The position numbers and the translations under genes were made by a program. Of a stretch of 64,000 nucleotides of DNA, positions 1-11,332 are shown one piece after another. Below the pieces are notes generated by a model. It was not told where the DNA came from and did no database searches. It saw only the letters and a program-made list of their open reading frames with translations. Numbering within the stretch: the first letter of the stretch is position 1; each line of letters opens with the position of its first letter. This DNA comes from Diplocarpon mali. Lineage: Eukaryota > Ascomycota > Leotiomycetes > Helotiales > Drepanopezizaceae. The stretch covers positions 40,489 through 104,488 of the forward strand of contig JAENRP010000148.1 in the NCBI GenBank assembly GCA_024741835.1. Direction: 5' to 3'.

Positions 1-559
1 GCAAATAGGAACCGCAGCTTTAGGGCATTTGCAAATAGGGTCAGATTATAATCGATTTATATTAGACTGTTTTCTTAGATCTAGCTTAATTATAAGCAAA
101 GGCGCTAGCCTAATAATAGTAATAGGGATCTTACGCCTAGCTAAGACTACTAAATTAATATAAGACTATCTTCTATTAATTTATTAAGCTTTATTTATAG
201 CCATTTCCTATTCTTTACAATTAATATTAGCTTAATAATCGGATCGGATCCGAAGTCCTTTAGAAAGAGGAAGACAAATAAGGATTTCCTTTATAAAATA
301 GGGTAATAGGAGATAATACAAAGGCTATATAAATCGGTTTTCCTTTAGATCAAGTTTAAATTAGAATTAGTATATCTATTTAACTTTAATAATAGCATTA
401 TACTAGCTTAAGTCGAGAATGACCTAAGGGTAGTTGTAAATACGCCTTCTATTAATTATTAAGTAAAAGCGCATATAGTACATAGCTTATGCGCAAATGG
501 TATTCTAAAATCCATAGATAGGAATAGGGGTTAGAAGAGGAAGAATTTTAAAGCCAATC

Positions 560-2060
560 GCTTTTAAAAGATATATAAAAATAGAACGATTTAAAAATAG
601 GTAATTAAGGGCTTTAGTATCTACTAAAGCTAATAATAATACTCTAAGTCCATTTATACTAATAGTATAAGAGGTTAGGAATTACTTCTCTCTTATTAAA
701 GAGTTAAGATCTAGCTTTAATAAGTTGCACTTTCGTAGGCTTAAGTAGAAGTCTTTTCCTAAGCTTCTTCATTTTCCTAATCTTCTTCTATTTCGACCCT
801 ATTTTTAATTAAGTCTAAAGTTAGATTAGATTCCTTTATATCTTTTAAAGTATTAATCTTACCTATAGAAGGGCACTCGGTCTTATAATAACCAGTTTTA
901 CTATAGGTCTAGTAGGTAGCTTACTTAAGGGGTAAAGTAGGAGAATTAGCCTTAGCTAGCGTATCTTAGCGAAAAGGAGTAGTCGGCTTTAAGGCTAGTA
1001 GCCTAGAAACTTAAGTAGTACTTTTAGCGTTTAAACCGCGAGCGGTCTTATTAAGAAGCGAACCAGATATCTTCTAATATAATACTAAGGTCGCCTTACT
1101 TTTAGTCAAAGGGTTGAAAAGTTAGTTACTTTAGCGTTTAGTATTAAAGGTATTTAATTAGTTAATTATAATAGTATAGCCCTTCCTTTAAAAGGCCTTA
1201 GCTAAGGCGTAGGTAGCTTTAAGCTAAGGGGTAATCTTATTCTATATAAAGAAGAACTACTTAAATCTTAAAACCTCTTCTTAGATCGCAGTAGATTAGA
1301 ATTAGGCTTAAAACTAAGGGAAAGTTTCTTTAAAATAACTAGCTTCTCTTATATAGAAGTAATAGAAAGTAGATTAGAATAGGTTTACCTTTTAGCTAAT
1401 TAAAAAGTAATTGCTTAATAGCTCTACTATTTCTTAATAGTTTTAAAAAGGGTTAGTCTCTAAGAGGTACTAGGGTTTAAGGTACGTTCGGGCTTATCCT
1501 ATAGTAGATCCTTAAATAAGGGCTTAGTAAGCTCGCTTATTCAAATATAAGTCAGCATTAACTTGCAATCGGTCTTGGACTAAAGCTAACTACTGCTTAT
1601 ATATTAAAGAGGTTCTATTATTAAAAGGGGTGATCTTTTCAATTAGCTGAATTTTTAACCGTTTTATATTTGTATCGACTTCTAAAAGAGGCTAGGTCTC
1701 GCTTTATTAAAAGTAGGTGAATTCTCGCTTAATAGTCTAATATACGCGCTAAGCCATCTCTTAGCTTTAATAAGCTAAGGTCTTTAGACTAAAGATAGCT
1801 TAAGCAATCCTGCTAATCTTGCTTTATAATTATCAATTAGATTAATCTTAATATTACAAAGATTCCTTTAAACCTAAGACTATTCCTTATAAGACGTTTA
1901 AGTTTGAAAAGTCTTATTTATCTTAGTTAGCTTAGCTATAGCATTATAGTCTCTTGCCCTTAGCAGCAGAGGAAGGTCTAGCCTTAGGGGCTAGGGTAAG
2001 GGTACTCCTTATAGAAGCTAGTTCCTCAAACAAACTAGGTATATTCCGTATTTGCTAACT
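560..2060 (-). pseudogene. A1 gag and protease remnant
   Basis: The minus strand carries the A-family capsid-like gag followed by an aspartic protease, broken by many TAG/TAA codons. A CCHC zinc-knuckle region lies at about 859-918, with cysteine and histidine codons converted to tyrosine. The protease motif at about 610-630 reads V-D-T-K-A, against the expected D-T-G-A, so the aspartate survives but the glycine is lost (GGA to AAA fits RIP). The start codon cannot be fixed. Gag would form the virus-like particle and the protease would process Gag-Pol. Nothing here can be translated as a full product. Confidence 0.75.
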
Positions 2061-2388
2061 TCCAGCTAATAGGGAATTCATTTTACCGATTTTAGTTTCA
2101 ATAGGAATTCGGTTAAAAAGGGGTTCTGCAGAAAAAGGGTTCCGGTAGCGTAGTACTCTCCTAACTTCTGCCTATAGCACTTCTATAAAAGGAGTAATTA
2201 AGAAAATCCGATTAATAAAAGCGTTCCTCGATTATACTAGTTAATAAGCTACACTTAAGCTCCCAGTTTATTTAAGAGATCTTTAGGATCCTAATTCTAT
2301 TAAAAGTCGAAATAACCGCAAATCGATTTTCAAAGGGGTAGGATATTATTATAAGCTATCCCTAGTAGAGAAGAACTTCTTTATTTAA

Positions 2389-2695
2389 TATAATAATACA
2401 GAACCGCTAAAGTATAAGATCAAGTATAGAAGCAAGAAGTAGTGCAAAAGGCGTATTCTATAGGTCTAATATAAAAGAAACGAAGAAGTTAAAGAGCCCT
2501 CTATAGGGGAGAGCCCTTCTTCCTTATATATATAAGTAGCTCAAGGCTCTTTGTCCATTCACGTGATATTATATAAGAATATCCTTTTATACCTTTAGGG
2601 TCGATTTGAGATAATCCTATATCAAATCGAGATTATAAAACCTTAAAACGCCGTACTCCTAGGTAATTGCACCAATTGGGGGTACAACCATTACA
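2389..2695 (-). repeat. A1 5' LTR (307 bp)
   Basis: Reverse complement of the family A LTR. Read on the minus strand it begins TGTAATGG and ends in a RIP-altered form of GTGTCGTTACA. Length and sequence match the LTRs at 22010, 29267, 35252 and 42513. Confidence 0.92.
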
Positions 2696-3870
2696 CTATA
2701 CGCGCTAGCCACTCTCTTTATATATTCTATAGTATCTATAGGCTTAAATAATCAGCTTATAATTAGAACCTCTTATATAACTCTACTCTAATAGAAATAG
2801 GATTTGTTTAAAGCCTAGCTAACCCTTATCTATTTACCTATATTAAGCATAGAATCAAGTTGCTATTATATATCGACGATATTACTATAGCTATAAAAAT
2901 AACTACTTAATTAGATTAATTCTTTATAACAATTCGGAAACATTTTAATACTAAGGATCTAAGGGGAATTTATAAGATCCTTAGCATCTGCATTATAAGG
3001 AACCGCTCTACTTAAGAACTCTAGTTGGACTAAGAATAGTATATTGAGAAGATTCTAAACTAAATAGGACTCTCTACTTATACTTCCAACTTTAAGCTAA
3101 AGCGTACTCCAATTAAAGGAAAGTATAATAAGTTAAAGCCTACTAATGAAAATAAGCAAAGAGGAGATCTAAAGAAGTACTAATAAGACATTAGAGCAAT
3201 TATATATATTATAGTATATATAAGACCAGATATTACCTTTATTATTAAGCAACTTAGTTAAAACTTAAAGGATCCGACGATTTAATATAAGAACGCAGTC
3301 AAGCGACTTAAAAGGTACCTTCGATCGATAATTATATAAAAGGTAAGATATAAACTAATAAAATATATAAGCGCAAAGCTTAAGGTATATACCGATTCCG
3401 ATTAGGCAAATATAAAAGGTCGGAAAAGTATATCTAAAAGCGTAGCAGTACTATATAGTAGACTTATATTATAGGAAAGTAAGAAGTAGAAATCAATAGC
3501 TACTGCAAGCATTAAGGCCGAATATATATTGATATTATCAAATTGCAAGTAAGAATTATAAATTACTTAAGTTTTAAAAGATATAGGTTTCACTAGGTAT
3601 ATTAAATAAGATAAAAACTATATTAATCTTTAAGCAGATAATATAAAGGCAATTGCACTTATAAAGAATCCATACTTATATAAGCGATTGAAATATATTA
3701 ATATTACCTACTACTTTATCTGCAACCTTATTATAAAGAATAAGTTATCAATTACCTATATCTTAACCGATCGAATAGTAGTAAATGGATTTATAAAGCT
3801 ATTAAAGATAGTTATAAAGTTTAAAGCGTTTAAAGATATACTAGGGTTATAGAAGATAGTAGGGGCTTAA
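2696..3870 (+). pseudogene. B3 pol fragment (Copia RT-RNase H)
   Basis: Partial Copia pol beginning in the middle of RT and ending at the TAA at 3868-3870. The catalytic motif Y-I-D-D is still intact at 2869-2880. Downstream come the RNase H regions, with a Y-T-D-S-D motif near 3390 and a T-A-S-(T/I)-K-A-E-Y motif near 3505. The frame is interrupted by many TAA/TAG codons, so it is non-functional. In life this would copy element RNA into cDNA in the particle. Retention of YIDD contrasts with B1 and B5, where the same motif has become Y-I-N-N. Confidence 0.85.
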
Positions 3871-3883
3871 TAGGCTTAAGGAC

Positions 3884-4100
3884 GACTCCCGGGCCTGCCT
3901 TGTAAGTTAGGTCACGTGGTCTTATAAAGGAAAGTTTTTTAAATCAACTCCTAGGCCCAGACTGCGAGTTAGGTCATATAGTCTTATAGAGGAAAGTTTT
4001 TTAGATCGACTCCTGGGCCCGGACCGCGAGTCAAGTCACGTGGTCTTATAAAGGAACGCTTTTAGGAAATTTGACTCCTAGTCCCGCCTTGCGAGTAGGG
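3884..4100 (+). repeat. B3 3'-UTR tandem repeat, 4 units of 62-65 bp
   Basis: Four units begin near 3884, 3946, 4008 and 4073. Each opens with a quasi-palindrome bounded by GACTC and GAGTC (clearest at 4008-4032) and continues with a gtcacgtgg-like stretch containing an E-box core (CACGTG at 3913 and 4037). The repeat lies between the pol stop and the 3' LTR. B1, B2 and B5 have three units at the same place. Confidence 0.8.
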
Positions 4101-4234
4101 TTAGTGATTTTAATAGAGGTTGCTATTAATTAATTGTTTTTAATTTAAAGAGATACCTAGGAGTTGGATTAGCGTAAAAGGATAGTTGTTATTTTCTTAA
4201 CTATAGGTCAATTAGAATAAGGTCTAAGTAGGGG

Positions 4235-4429
4235 TATTAAGATAGGTAATATAGCTATTACTCCGATGTATTATTATATAACCTTACTGCTTAGTCAGTA
4301 GGATATTGATACATATATAGCTATAGGGAAGAAAGGGGTAACCTTCCTTCCCTAACTCTTACTAATATATCGACTATCGACCTCTAGAAGCCTCCTTTAC
4401 CTACTGCGCCGACTCACTTAAGTTCAATA
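4235..4429 (+). repeat. B3 3' LTR (195 bp)
   Basis: Family B LTR, 195 bp, with ends TATTAAG and TTCAATA that are RIP-altered from the TGTTGAG/CTCAACA inverted termini seen in the least mutated copy (59688-59882). A short purine tract (aagtagggg) precedes it. Confidence 0.92.
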
Positions 4430-5194
4430 AAGGGATAAGTTTTAGTTTAAAGAGTCCTAGCGTCTTATCTTAAGGTTTATATGAACGTTAGCAATTATAA
4501 TAGTTAGCGACGTACCTCTCTATATTGCGGCAGTACGTAGGCTATTAGTAATAGTATTAAAGGAACTATATAGTCTTGGTTCTACTAGAGTAAGCTATCA
4601 ATATGCTATTATAAATTTAGTAAAGTAAGCAAGTATAGAAATTGTCCAGTTCTTTAGGAACTACTAGCCTTCTATTATACAAGAGTAGTCCGTCCTTTAA
4701 TAGGGTTTAAGGAGTCTCTTTTCTAAAAGCTTTCTCTTGCTTTAGTTATAGCGACTCGTAGGTCCAGTTGGTATTAAGGACTTCTTCTATTATCCGGAAA
4801 TTATTAATAAAGGAGTGGTTCTTAAGTGCTATAGGGTCGACTAGAGCTATTATAAGACGATCTTAAATAATACTAGCTAAGTTAAGAAGCTGATAGGTTC
4901 TTTTAGCTTCTCTTACAGCTTTTTAAGTAAGCGTAAGTTCGTCTTTCTATAATAGTATATCAGCTATTATATTCTCCTTTCTAAAGCAATAAGTGATCTA
5001 GTAATTATATCTTAAAAGTATGTCTATCTATCGGATTTATCATTTATTAAGGAGTTTTTTAGTTTTAAAGTACTTTAAAGCCTTATGATCAGTAATCATT
5101 GAGAAGCTTAATATACTTTATAACTCTACGTCCTATTCTTTTAAAGCTAGTATAACTGCTAGCATTTCTTTATTATAGATTTTATAGTATAATT
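4430..5194 (-). mobile_element. Gypsy element C, RNase H to linker fragment
   Basis: Minus-strand Gypsy pol fragment. Reading down from 5194 gives an RNase H segment like N-Y-T-I-x-x-x-x-K-E-M-L-A-V-I, then a T-D-H-K-A-L-K-Y-F-like stretch near 5080-5095, both typical of Gypsy RNase H. Its right edge (taatt, 5190-5194) is identical to 32963-32967, and the C piece that begins there ends just upstream of this point in the protein. These two pieces are therefore the separated halves of one element, split by the original B insertion. B3 truncates it on the left. Confidence 0.75.
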
Positions 5195-5389
5195 TATTAA
5201 GCTTAAGTAAGTCGGCGCAGTAGGTAAAGGAGGCTTTTAAAGGTCGATAGTCGATATATTAATAAGAGTTAAAGAAGGAAGGTTACCCCTTTCTTTCCTA
5301 TAGCTATATATGTATTAATATCCTACTAACTAAGTAGTAAGGTTATATAATAATATATTAAAGTAATAGCTATATCACCTATCTTAATA
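5195..5389 (-). repeat. B1 3' LTR (195 bp)
   Basis: Reverse-complement family B LTR, from tattaag to cttaata. It is the downstream LTR of the minus-strand element. Its outer flank taatt is one half of a TSD whose partner is at 32963. Confidence 0.92.
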
Positions 5390-5692
5390 CCCTTACTTAA
5401 ACCTTATTCCGATTGACCTATAATTAAGAAAATAACAATTATCCTTTTACGCTAATTTAACTCCTAAGTATCTCTTTAAATTAAAAATAATCAATTAATA
5501 GCAACCTCTATTGAAATTATCAAACTCTACTTATAAGGCAGGACTAAGAGTCAATTTTCTTAAAATCGTTCCTTTATAAGACTATATGACTTAACTCGCG
5601 GTCTAGGCCTAAGAGTCGATTTAAAAAACTTTCCTTTATAAGATTATATAACCTAACTCGCAAAGCAGGCCTAAGAGTCGTCCTTAAGCCTA

Positions 5693-8600
5693 TTAAGCCC
5701 TTACTATCTTTTACAACCTTAGTATATCTTTAAATGCTTTAAACTTTATAACTGTCTTTAATAGCTTTATAAATCCATTTGCTACTATTCGATTAGTTAA
5801 GATATAAGTAATTAATAACTTATTCTTTATAATAAGGTTGCAGATAAAGTAGTAAGTAATATTAATATATTTCGATCGCTTATATAAGTATAGATTCTTT
5901 ATAAGTACAATCGCCCTTATATTATCTACTTAAAGATTAATATAATTCCTATCTCATTTAATATACTTAGCGAAACCTATATCTTTTAAAACTTAAGCGA
6001 TTTATAATCCTTATTTGCAATTTAATAATATTAATATATATTCGGCCTTAGTGCTTGCAATAGCTACTGATTTCTACTTTCTACTTTCTTATAATATAGG
6101 TCTACTATATAATACTATTATACTTTTAAATATACTTTTCTAACCTTTTATATTTGCCTAATTAAAATTAGTATATACCTTAAGCTTTACGCTTATATAT
6201 TTCGTTAGTCTATATCTTACCTTTTATATAATTATCGATTGAAGGTACCTTTTAAGTCGCTTAACTGCATTCTTATATTAAATCGTTAGATCCTTTAAGT
6301 TTTAATTAAATTACTTAATAATAAAGGTAATATCTAATCTTATATATACTATAGTATATATAATCGCTTTAATATTTTATTAATACTTTTTCAAATCTCC
6401 TTTCTACTTATTTTCATTAGTAGGCTCTAACTTATTATACTTTCCTTCAATTAGAGTATACTTTAGCTTAAAGTTAGAAGTATAAGTAAAGAGTCTTATT
6501 TAATCTAAGATCTTCTTAATATACTACTCTTAATCCAACTAGAGTTCTTAAGTAGAGCAATTCCTTATAATATAGATGCTAAGGATCTTATAAATTCCTC
6601 TTAGATCCTTAGTATTAAAACGTTTCCAAATAGTTATAAAGAACCAATCCAATTAAGTAGTTATTTTCACAGCTATAACAATATTATTAATATATAATAG
6701 TAACTTAATTCTACACTTAATATAAGTAAATAAACAAGGGTTAGCTAAGCTTTAAACAAATCCTATTTCTACTAAAGTAGAGCTATATAAGAGGTTCTAA
6801 TCATAGGCTAATTGCTTAAGCTTATAGATACTGCAGAGTATATAAAAAGAGTGGCTAGCGCATATAAGAATACTGTTAGATTAAAAGAGAAAAATCCATT
6901 CCTTTATAATAGCTTTAGTAAATGCATTTTTAATATTATACTATTTGTATTCAAGGTCCTTAGCAGCTACTATTACTATAAATATGCAAAGGGTATCTAT
7001 GCGAACTATTAGCGCGAATATATTAAAGTAGTCTTTTCTATATTATTAGAAGAAGCCCTTAGCTATAAGTCTTACCTTATAACATTCTAAGGTCCTATCT
7101 GCATATATCTTAATTAAAAAGACCCACTTTATTAAAACTAAGTTCACGTCCTTTAGCATTAGTTCCTCTATCTATATACTATTTGCAATAAGAGAACTTA
7201 TCTCCTCTTAAATTGCCTTATTCTATACTACTCTATTTTCCAGATTATTAATAGCTTTATTATATATCTCTAGAAAAGAGATTTTCATTATCTCTTTAGC
7301 AGCTAGAAACGCATTATCTTTATCGAAGCTCTATTGAAGTTCGAGCTTATAGATCCTATATACTATTATAGACTAAATACGCTTAGACTTATATTTATCT
7401 AAGTTATCTTCTAATTCTAAGTCTCTATTCTTCTTCAAAGGCATAGGTTTAGCTATAGGTTCTATAGGCTTATTATCTAAGGAACCGCTTTCTAATAGTA
7501 GAGGCTTATTATTACTTATACCTATTTTAGGAATATCCTTTACTATAGGTACTTTAGCTAAAGGGATAATGATATCGAAGTTATTCTATACTTTAAGTAA
7601 TTCGCAGATAATAGGAATAGTCTATTTAGCCTTTAAGCGATTAGCAGGTCGTCGATCAGCAGGTGCGCTTAATATACTTAAGCTAAGAGAAAGGGGTTAT
7701 TAATTCAACTTAATAGTATTACTATTAAGTAGTATACCTTGCGAATCTCTAAGTATATAAAGCTTTAAAGATAGCTCCCTCCTATTTTAAGATTCGTCGA
7801 ACTTAACTACTAAGGATATAATTACTCGCCTTAGGTCTAGCGCATATATTATCTATTACTTTATTATCTATTTAATATACCTAATAAATATATACTCTCT
7901 ACCTTAGTCTATTAGCTTTTTGCTCTTTATACCTATAGGCTAGGACTTTAAGCTAATATAAGAGTAGCAGATGCTTTTAAAGATATAGATATAGTCTAGG
8001 CTTAGTTTTTATTTGAAATATACCTTATATAGTAATATTCGGGTACTATTAACTATTAGTCTACTACCTATTCTATTTCGCAAGTATATATCTGCTTTAA
8101 CCGCAAGGTCCTAGAATTCTAATAGCAAGTTAGCATCTTATAATAGAGCGCGATAGTCAGTCTTTACTTATTAAATGCTTTACTTAATAATGCTATTTTA
8201 ATAAGAACCTTTATATATTATAGTCAGTTTGTAAAACACTCCTTATTTTACCTATTTATTAAGCTTTACCTTAATCTCTAATGCGTTATTAGACTTAATA
8301 GCTATTAGCTTTAATTAAGTCTAGCGTTCCTCTATTACTTTTTAAGTTTTTAGCTCTTTTATAAGCTTAGATTTAATCTTAGCGCAAATAGTTTATATCT
8401 ATTAAGTAGAGTTATCTACTATTTAAGAAAACTAATTATTTCCTTTAATTAAGGTTATAAATAGTCTAGTAGTATTAATAGATATTAGCGCTAGTATTAA
8501 ATCTTTCTATAGACTAAGTTTAGTTTGCATCTGATTTTAAAGTTTTATTAGCTTGCAAATTCAATATATTAAGCAATCCTTTAGTACTTAGATCTTCTAT

Positions 8601-10790
8601 TTTAAAGTCAAGACCTTATATAGGCCCTTTAATTTCTTTAGCCTTAAATGCGCGAATCTTTTATATATTAGCTAATACCTTTATAAGCTTTCGGCTTTTA
8701 ATAGCTTTAGTAGCCTATCGTTAGTTAATACTTCGTTATCGGCAGCTGAAAAGGAATTGTAATAGCAGTTCGAGATTTTACCGTTTTCTAATTGCAAGCC
8801 CGACTTAAGAGTCGTTTTTAATAAAACCGCGAGATCTACTTATAGTCCTAGCTTAAGAGTCGATTTCCTAGAAATAGTAAGATCTACTCATAGTCCTGGC
8901 TTACGAGTCATTTCTGCGAATTTCACTTATAATCCTAGCCTAAGAGTTATTATTAGCAAATCTGCAGAATCTACTCGCAAGCTTAGTTTAAGAGTCATTT
9001 CTATTAAACTCACTTATAGTCCTAGCTTAAGAGTCATCTTTAAAGATATATTATATTCTATTTATAATCTTAGCTTAAGAGTCATTTTCGCAAATTTCAC
9101 TTGCAATCCTAACTTAAGAGTTTATCTATTCTCCTTATCCTTACTTAATTATATTAAGGCAAAGAGTGCACTTTCTTTAAAAGAATCCATTTATAGGTCC
9201 GGCCTAAGAGTCAATTTCTATAATATTAACTTTAAGATAATATAAAGTCTATCTTTAATTTTAGCTTTAAAGATTACTTTATAATTATTATTTATAAATT
9301 ATATAAATTGATTATTAAAAACTCTTATATAATTCAACTCTTTATAAATCTTATAGTTAGATAAAAGATTAATACTTAAGCTAAGTATAAGGAGAACATT
9401 TTATAAAAGGAAAGAAACGCTAGCGATATTCATCTCTACTATACCTATCGAATCTATATATAACCTTCTACTACCAACTTTAATAAAGCGCCTTTTTATT
9501 TTAATAAGCAAGCCTTTAAATAGGTAGGGTTTATTAATTATATATACTATATAATTAGTATTACTATATCAATCGGATTTAAGGATCTTACAAAGATCGG
9601 CTTTTAAAATATAAGCATCTTTATTATAATTATCGTTTGAATTATTAAAAGTAGATTTAAGTTTAAATAACCTACTATTATTATTAAAGGTATTTGCTAA
9701 AGTTTTAGCTAAATAGCCTTTTCCTTTGCCTTTCCTTAATAGTTGCAGCCTTCGGTAGGATAAGGGCAATTTGCTTCTTAACTTCTGCTTTAATTGCTTT
9801 TTAATATTAAAGCTAGCAATTATATTAATTAATTGCCTTTTAACTTTATAATTAGTAATATTATAAGCACTATTATAAAAGTAGCATTCCTAATAAGCTT
9901 AAGGGCTTATCCCGCGCTCCTTCCTCTTCTTAAGCTTATTATTACCTTATAATGCGGCATTTGCCGATTTAGAGCGTCCTTTAAAGTCATACTTAATAGT
10001 TTAAAGGAAGTCGATCTTCTTATAGATCTTAAGGTTAGGTTAGATAAGAAGAGATTATTTTATAATAGTAAACTTAAAAGGGAGGCTATTAAATAGGAAA
10101 CTAAAAAGCTGAATTTCCTTAAAAGTTATAACTATCTTAGGATCTGCAGCTCTTACTCTCCTCTTTACTTTATATAATATAAATTAAGCAAAGTCTATAT
10201 TTATATCTATATCCTTACTATCTTTATCTTTTCTATATTAAAATGAAGTAATCTACTATAGTAGATGCTAAGTATTAAAGGCAGTTATTTAAGAGTATTT
10301 TACCTTTAAAGTATCTTATCTTATTTTCGCATTATTATAAACTCAAATAAAGTCTTAGTCTTTATTACTTAAACCTCTATTAATCTTAAGCTTATATTTA
10401 GCTAAGGCTAGCCTATACTCTTTCTCCTTTTCTATATTTAAAATCTACCTTTAAGATTTTCGGTTATTATTTACTAAAGCTCTTAAGTTAAGCTTATTTA
10501 ATATATTTAGCAAATCCTTAATAGTTATAATAGCTATTAAAGTAGAAGTAGACGAATCGGTAAAGGGAGTATAAGGGGCTATTCTTACGTATTTAATAAG
10601 TGTCTTTTAAATCGCTATTTCGATGCCTTTGCTCTTAAAGTAAAGCTTAAAATCGTCGAACCATTATTGCCAGTTCTTTTAAAAGAATTAAAGGTCTTTA
10701 GGTCTAGTATTTCGATCAGAATCAGAAGCTATTACTATTTTAAATAGAATTGCATTTAAAATCAAATAAATTAAATAGTTAAGGGCACTC
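5693..10790 (-). pseudogene. B1 Copia Gag-Pol remnant
   Basis: Minus-strand Copia polyprotein in the order Gag, protease, repeat-rich linker, integrase, RT, RNase H. The stop is at 5693-5695. The protease active site near 9555-9562 reads N-T-N where D-T-G is expected. The RT motif at 6677-6688 reads Y-I-N-N instead of Y-I-D-D. Both changes fit G-to-A mutation of GAC/GAT and GGN codons. Dozens of in-frame TAG/TAA codons add to this. The gag end near 10790 is approximate. The remains of the zinc knuckle lie near 9850-9890. Not functional. Confidence 0.82.
8785..9240 (-). repeat. B1 coding-region degenerate tandem repeat
   Basis: About nine units of 39-48 bp, each containing the core read on the plus strand as cttaagagt(c/t). 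In the Pol frame a unit encodes roughly T-L-K-P-G-L-Q-V-D/K. It lies between the protease and integrase regions and has equivalents at 17918-18395 (B2) and 63138-63650 (B5). The units share the GACTC...GAGTC core with the 3'-UTR repeat. Confidence 0.75.
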
Positions 10791-11137
10791 CTCTTATCGA
10801 AAAGTCAAAATGATTAAATAGCAGGTATTATAGAAGTATTAAATAGGAAGGAAGTCCTCTTATCGAAAAGGGTTTTTAAGCTATAACGCAGGGAATTATA
10901 CCTCCTACGAAATATAGTAAAGCAAGGAATCATACCTCTTATAGTACCAAAGGGTTATAGAGCAAGGAATTACACCTCTTGCAATACAGGTTAGCTAAAT
11001 AGGGAATTATACCTCCTATTCGCCGATTGCTTGCCTTTTACTATAAGTCTTATTCAACTTCCTACTAACAGTTGCGGCGCAAGTGCTTTCTAAAGGAAGT
11101 TAATAATCTATTATCAGTCTATCTAGGGCTTATAACC

Positions 11138-11332
11138 TATTAAGCTTAAGTAAGTCGGCGCAGTAGGTAAAGGAGGCTTCTAAAGGTCGATAGTCGATAT
11201 ATTAGTAAGAGTTAAAGAAGAAAGGTTACCCCTTTCTTCCCTATAGCTATATACGTATCAATATCCTACTAACTAAGCAGTAGGGTCATATGATAATACA
11301 TCAGAGTAATGGCTGTATCACTTATCTTAACA
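11138..11332 (-). repeat. B1 5' LTR (195 bp)
   Basis: Reverse-complement family B LTR, ending cttaaca at 11332. It abuts D1 coding sequence directly (aaaaggg...), so D1 lacks its own 5' end here. Confidence 0.92.

Larger units (their letters stand above)
1..2695 (-). mobile_element. Gypsy chromovirus A1, 5' part, RIP-degraded
   Basis: This is the 5' third of a family A element on the minus strand, running off the left edge of the window. It aligns without visible large gaps to the reverse complement of A2 22010-24705, covering the 5' LTR, leader, gag and protease. Differences from A2 are nearly all transitions. The outer LTR end at 2695 abuts ctata, and the uninterrupted B2 copy shows the same site intact near 20308-20312. 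A1 is therefore nested in the Copia fragment B3. RT, integrase and the antisense ORF would lie left of the window. Confidence 0.9.
2696..4429 (+). mobile_element. Copia B3, 3' fragment
   Basis: The 3' end of a family B Copia element: the second half of RT, RNase H, the 3' UTR with tandem repeats, and the 3' LTR. It is collinear with B2 from about 20308 to 21978. The left edge is the A1 insertion point, so the 5' portion lies beyond A1 and outside the window. The sequence right of the LTR (aaggg) belongs to Gypsy element C, so B3 inserted into C. Confidence 0.9.
5195..11332 (-). mobile_element. Copia B1, full length but chimeric
   Basis: Complete family B element on the minus strand with LTRs at both ends, 6138 bp. 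Its flanks do not match: taatt on the left (5190-5194) and aaaag on the right (11333-11337). The left flank instead matches the right flank of B4, and the right flank lies in D1. This is expected if recombination joined the left part of the B copy that entered C to the right part of another B copy that sat inside D1. The internal crossover point cannot be seen by eye. B1 is an inverted copy relative to B2. Confidence 0.85.

Noticed and set aside
3884..4100. CRISPR-like array
   Set aside because: Only three or four units, imperfect, with the spacers also repeated, inside a fungal retrotransposon 3' UTR.
6812..7012. 66-codon plus-strand ORF, also seen at 20085-20324 and 61202-61450
   Set aside because: Antisense of Copia B RT in three copies; the sense strand carries the recognisable RT motifs.
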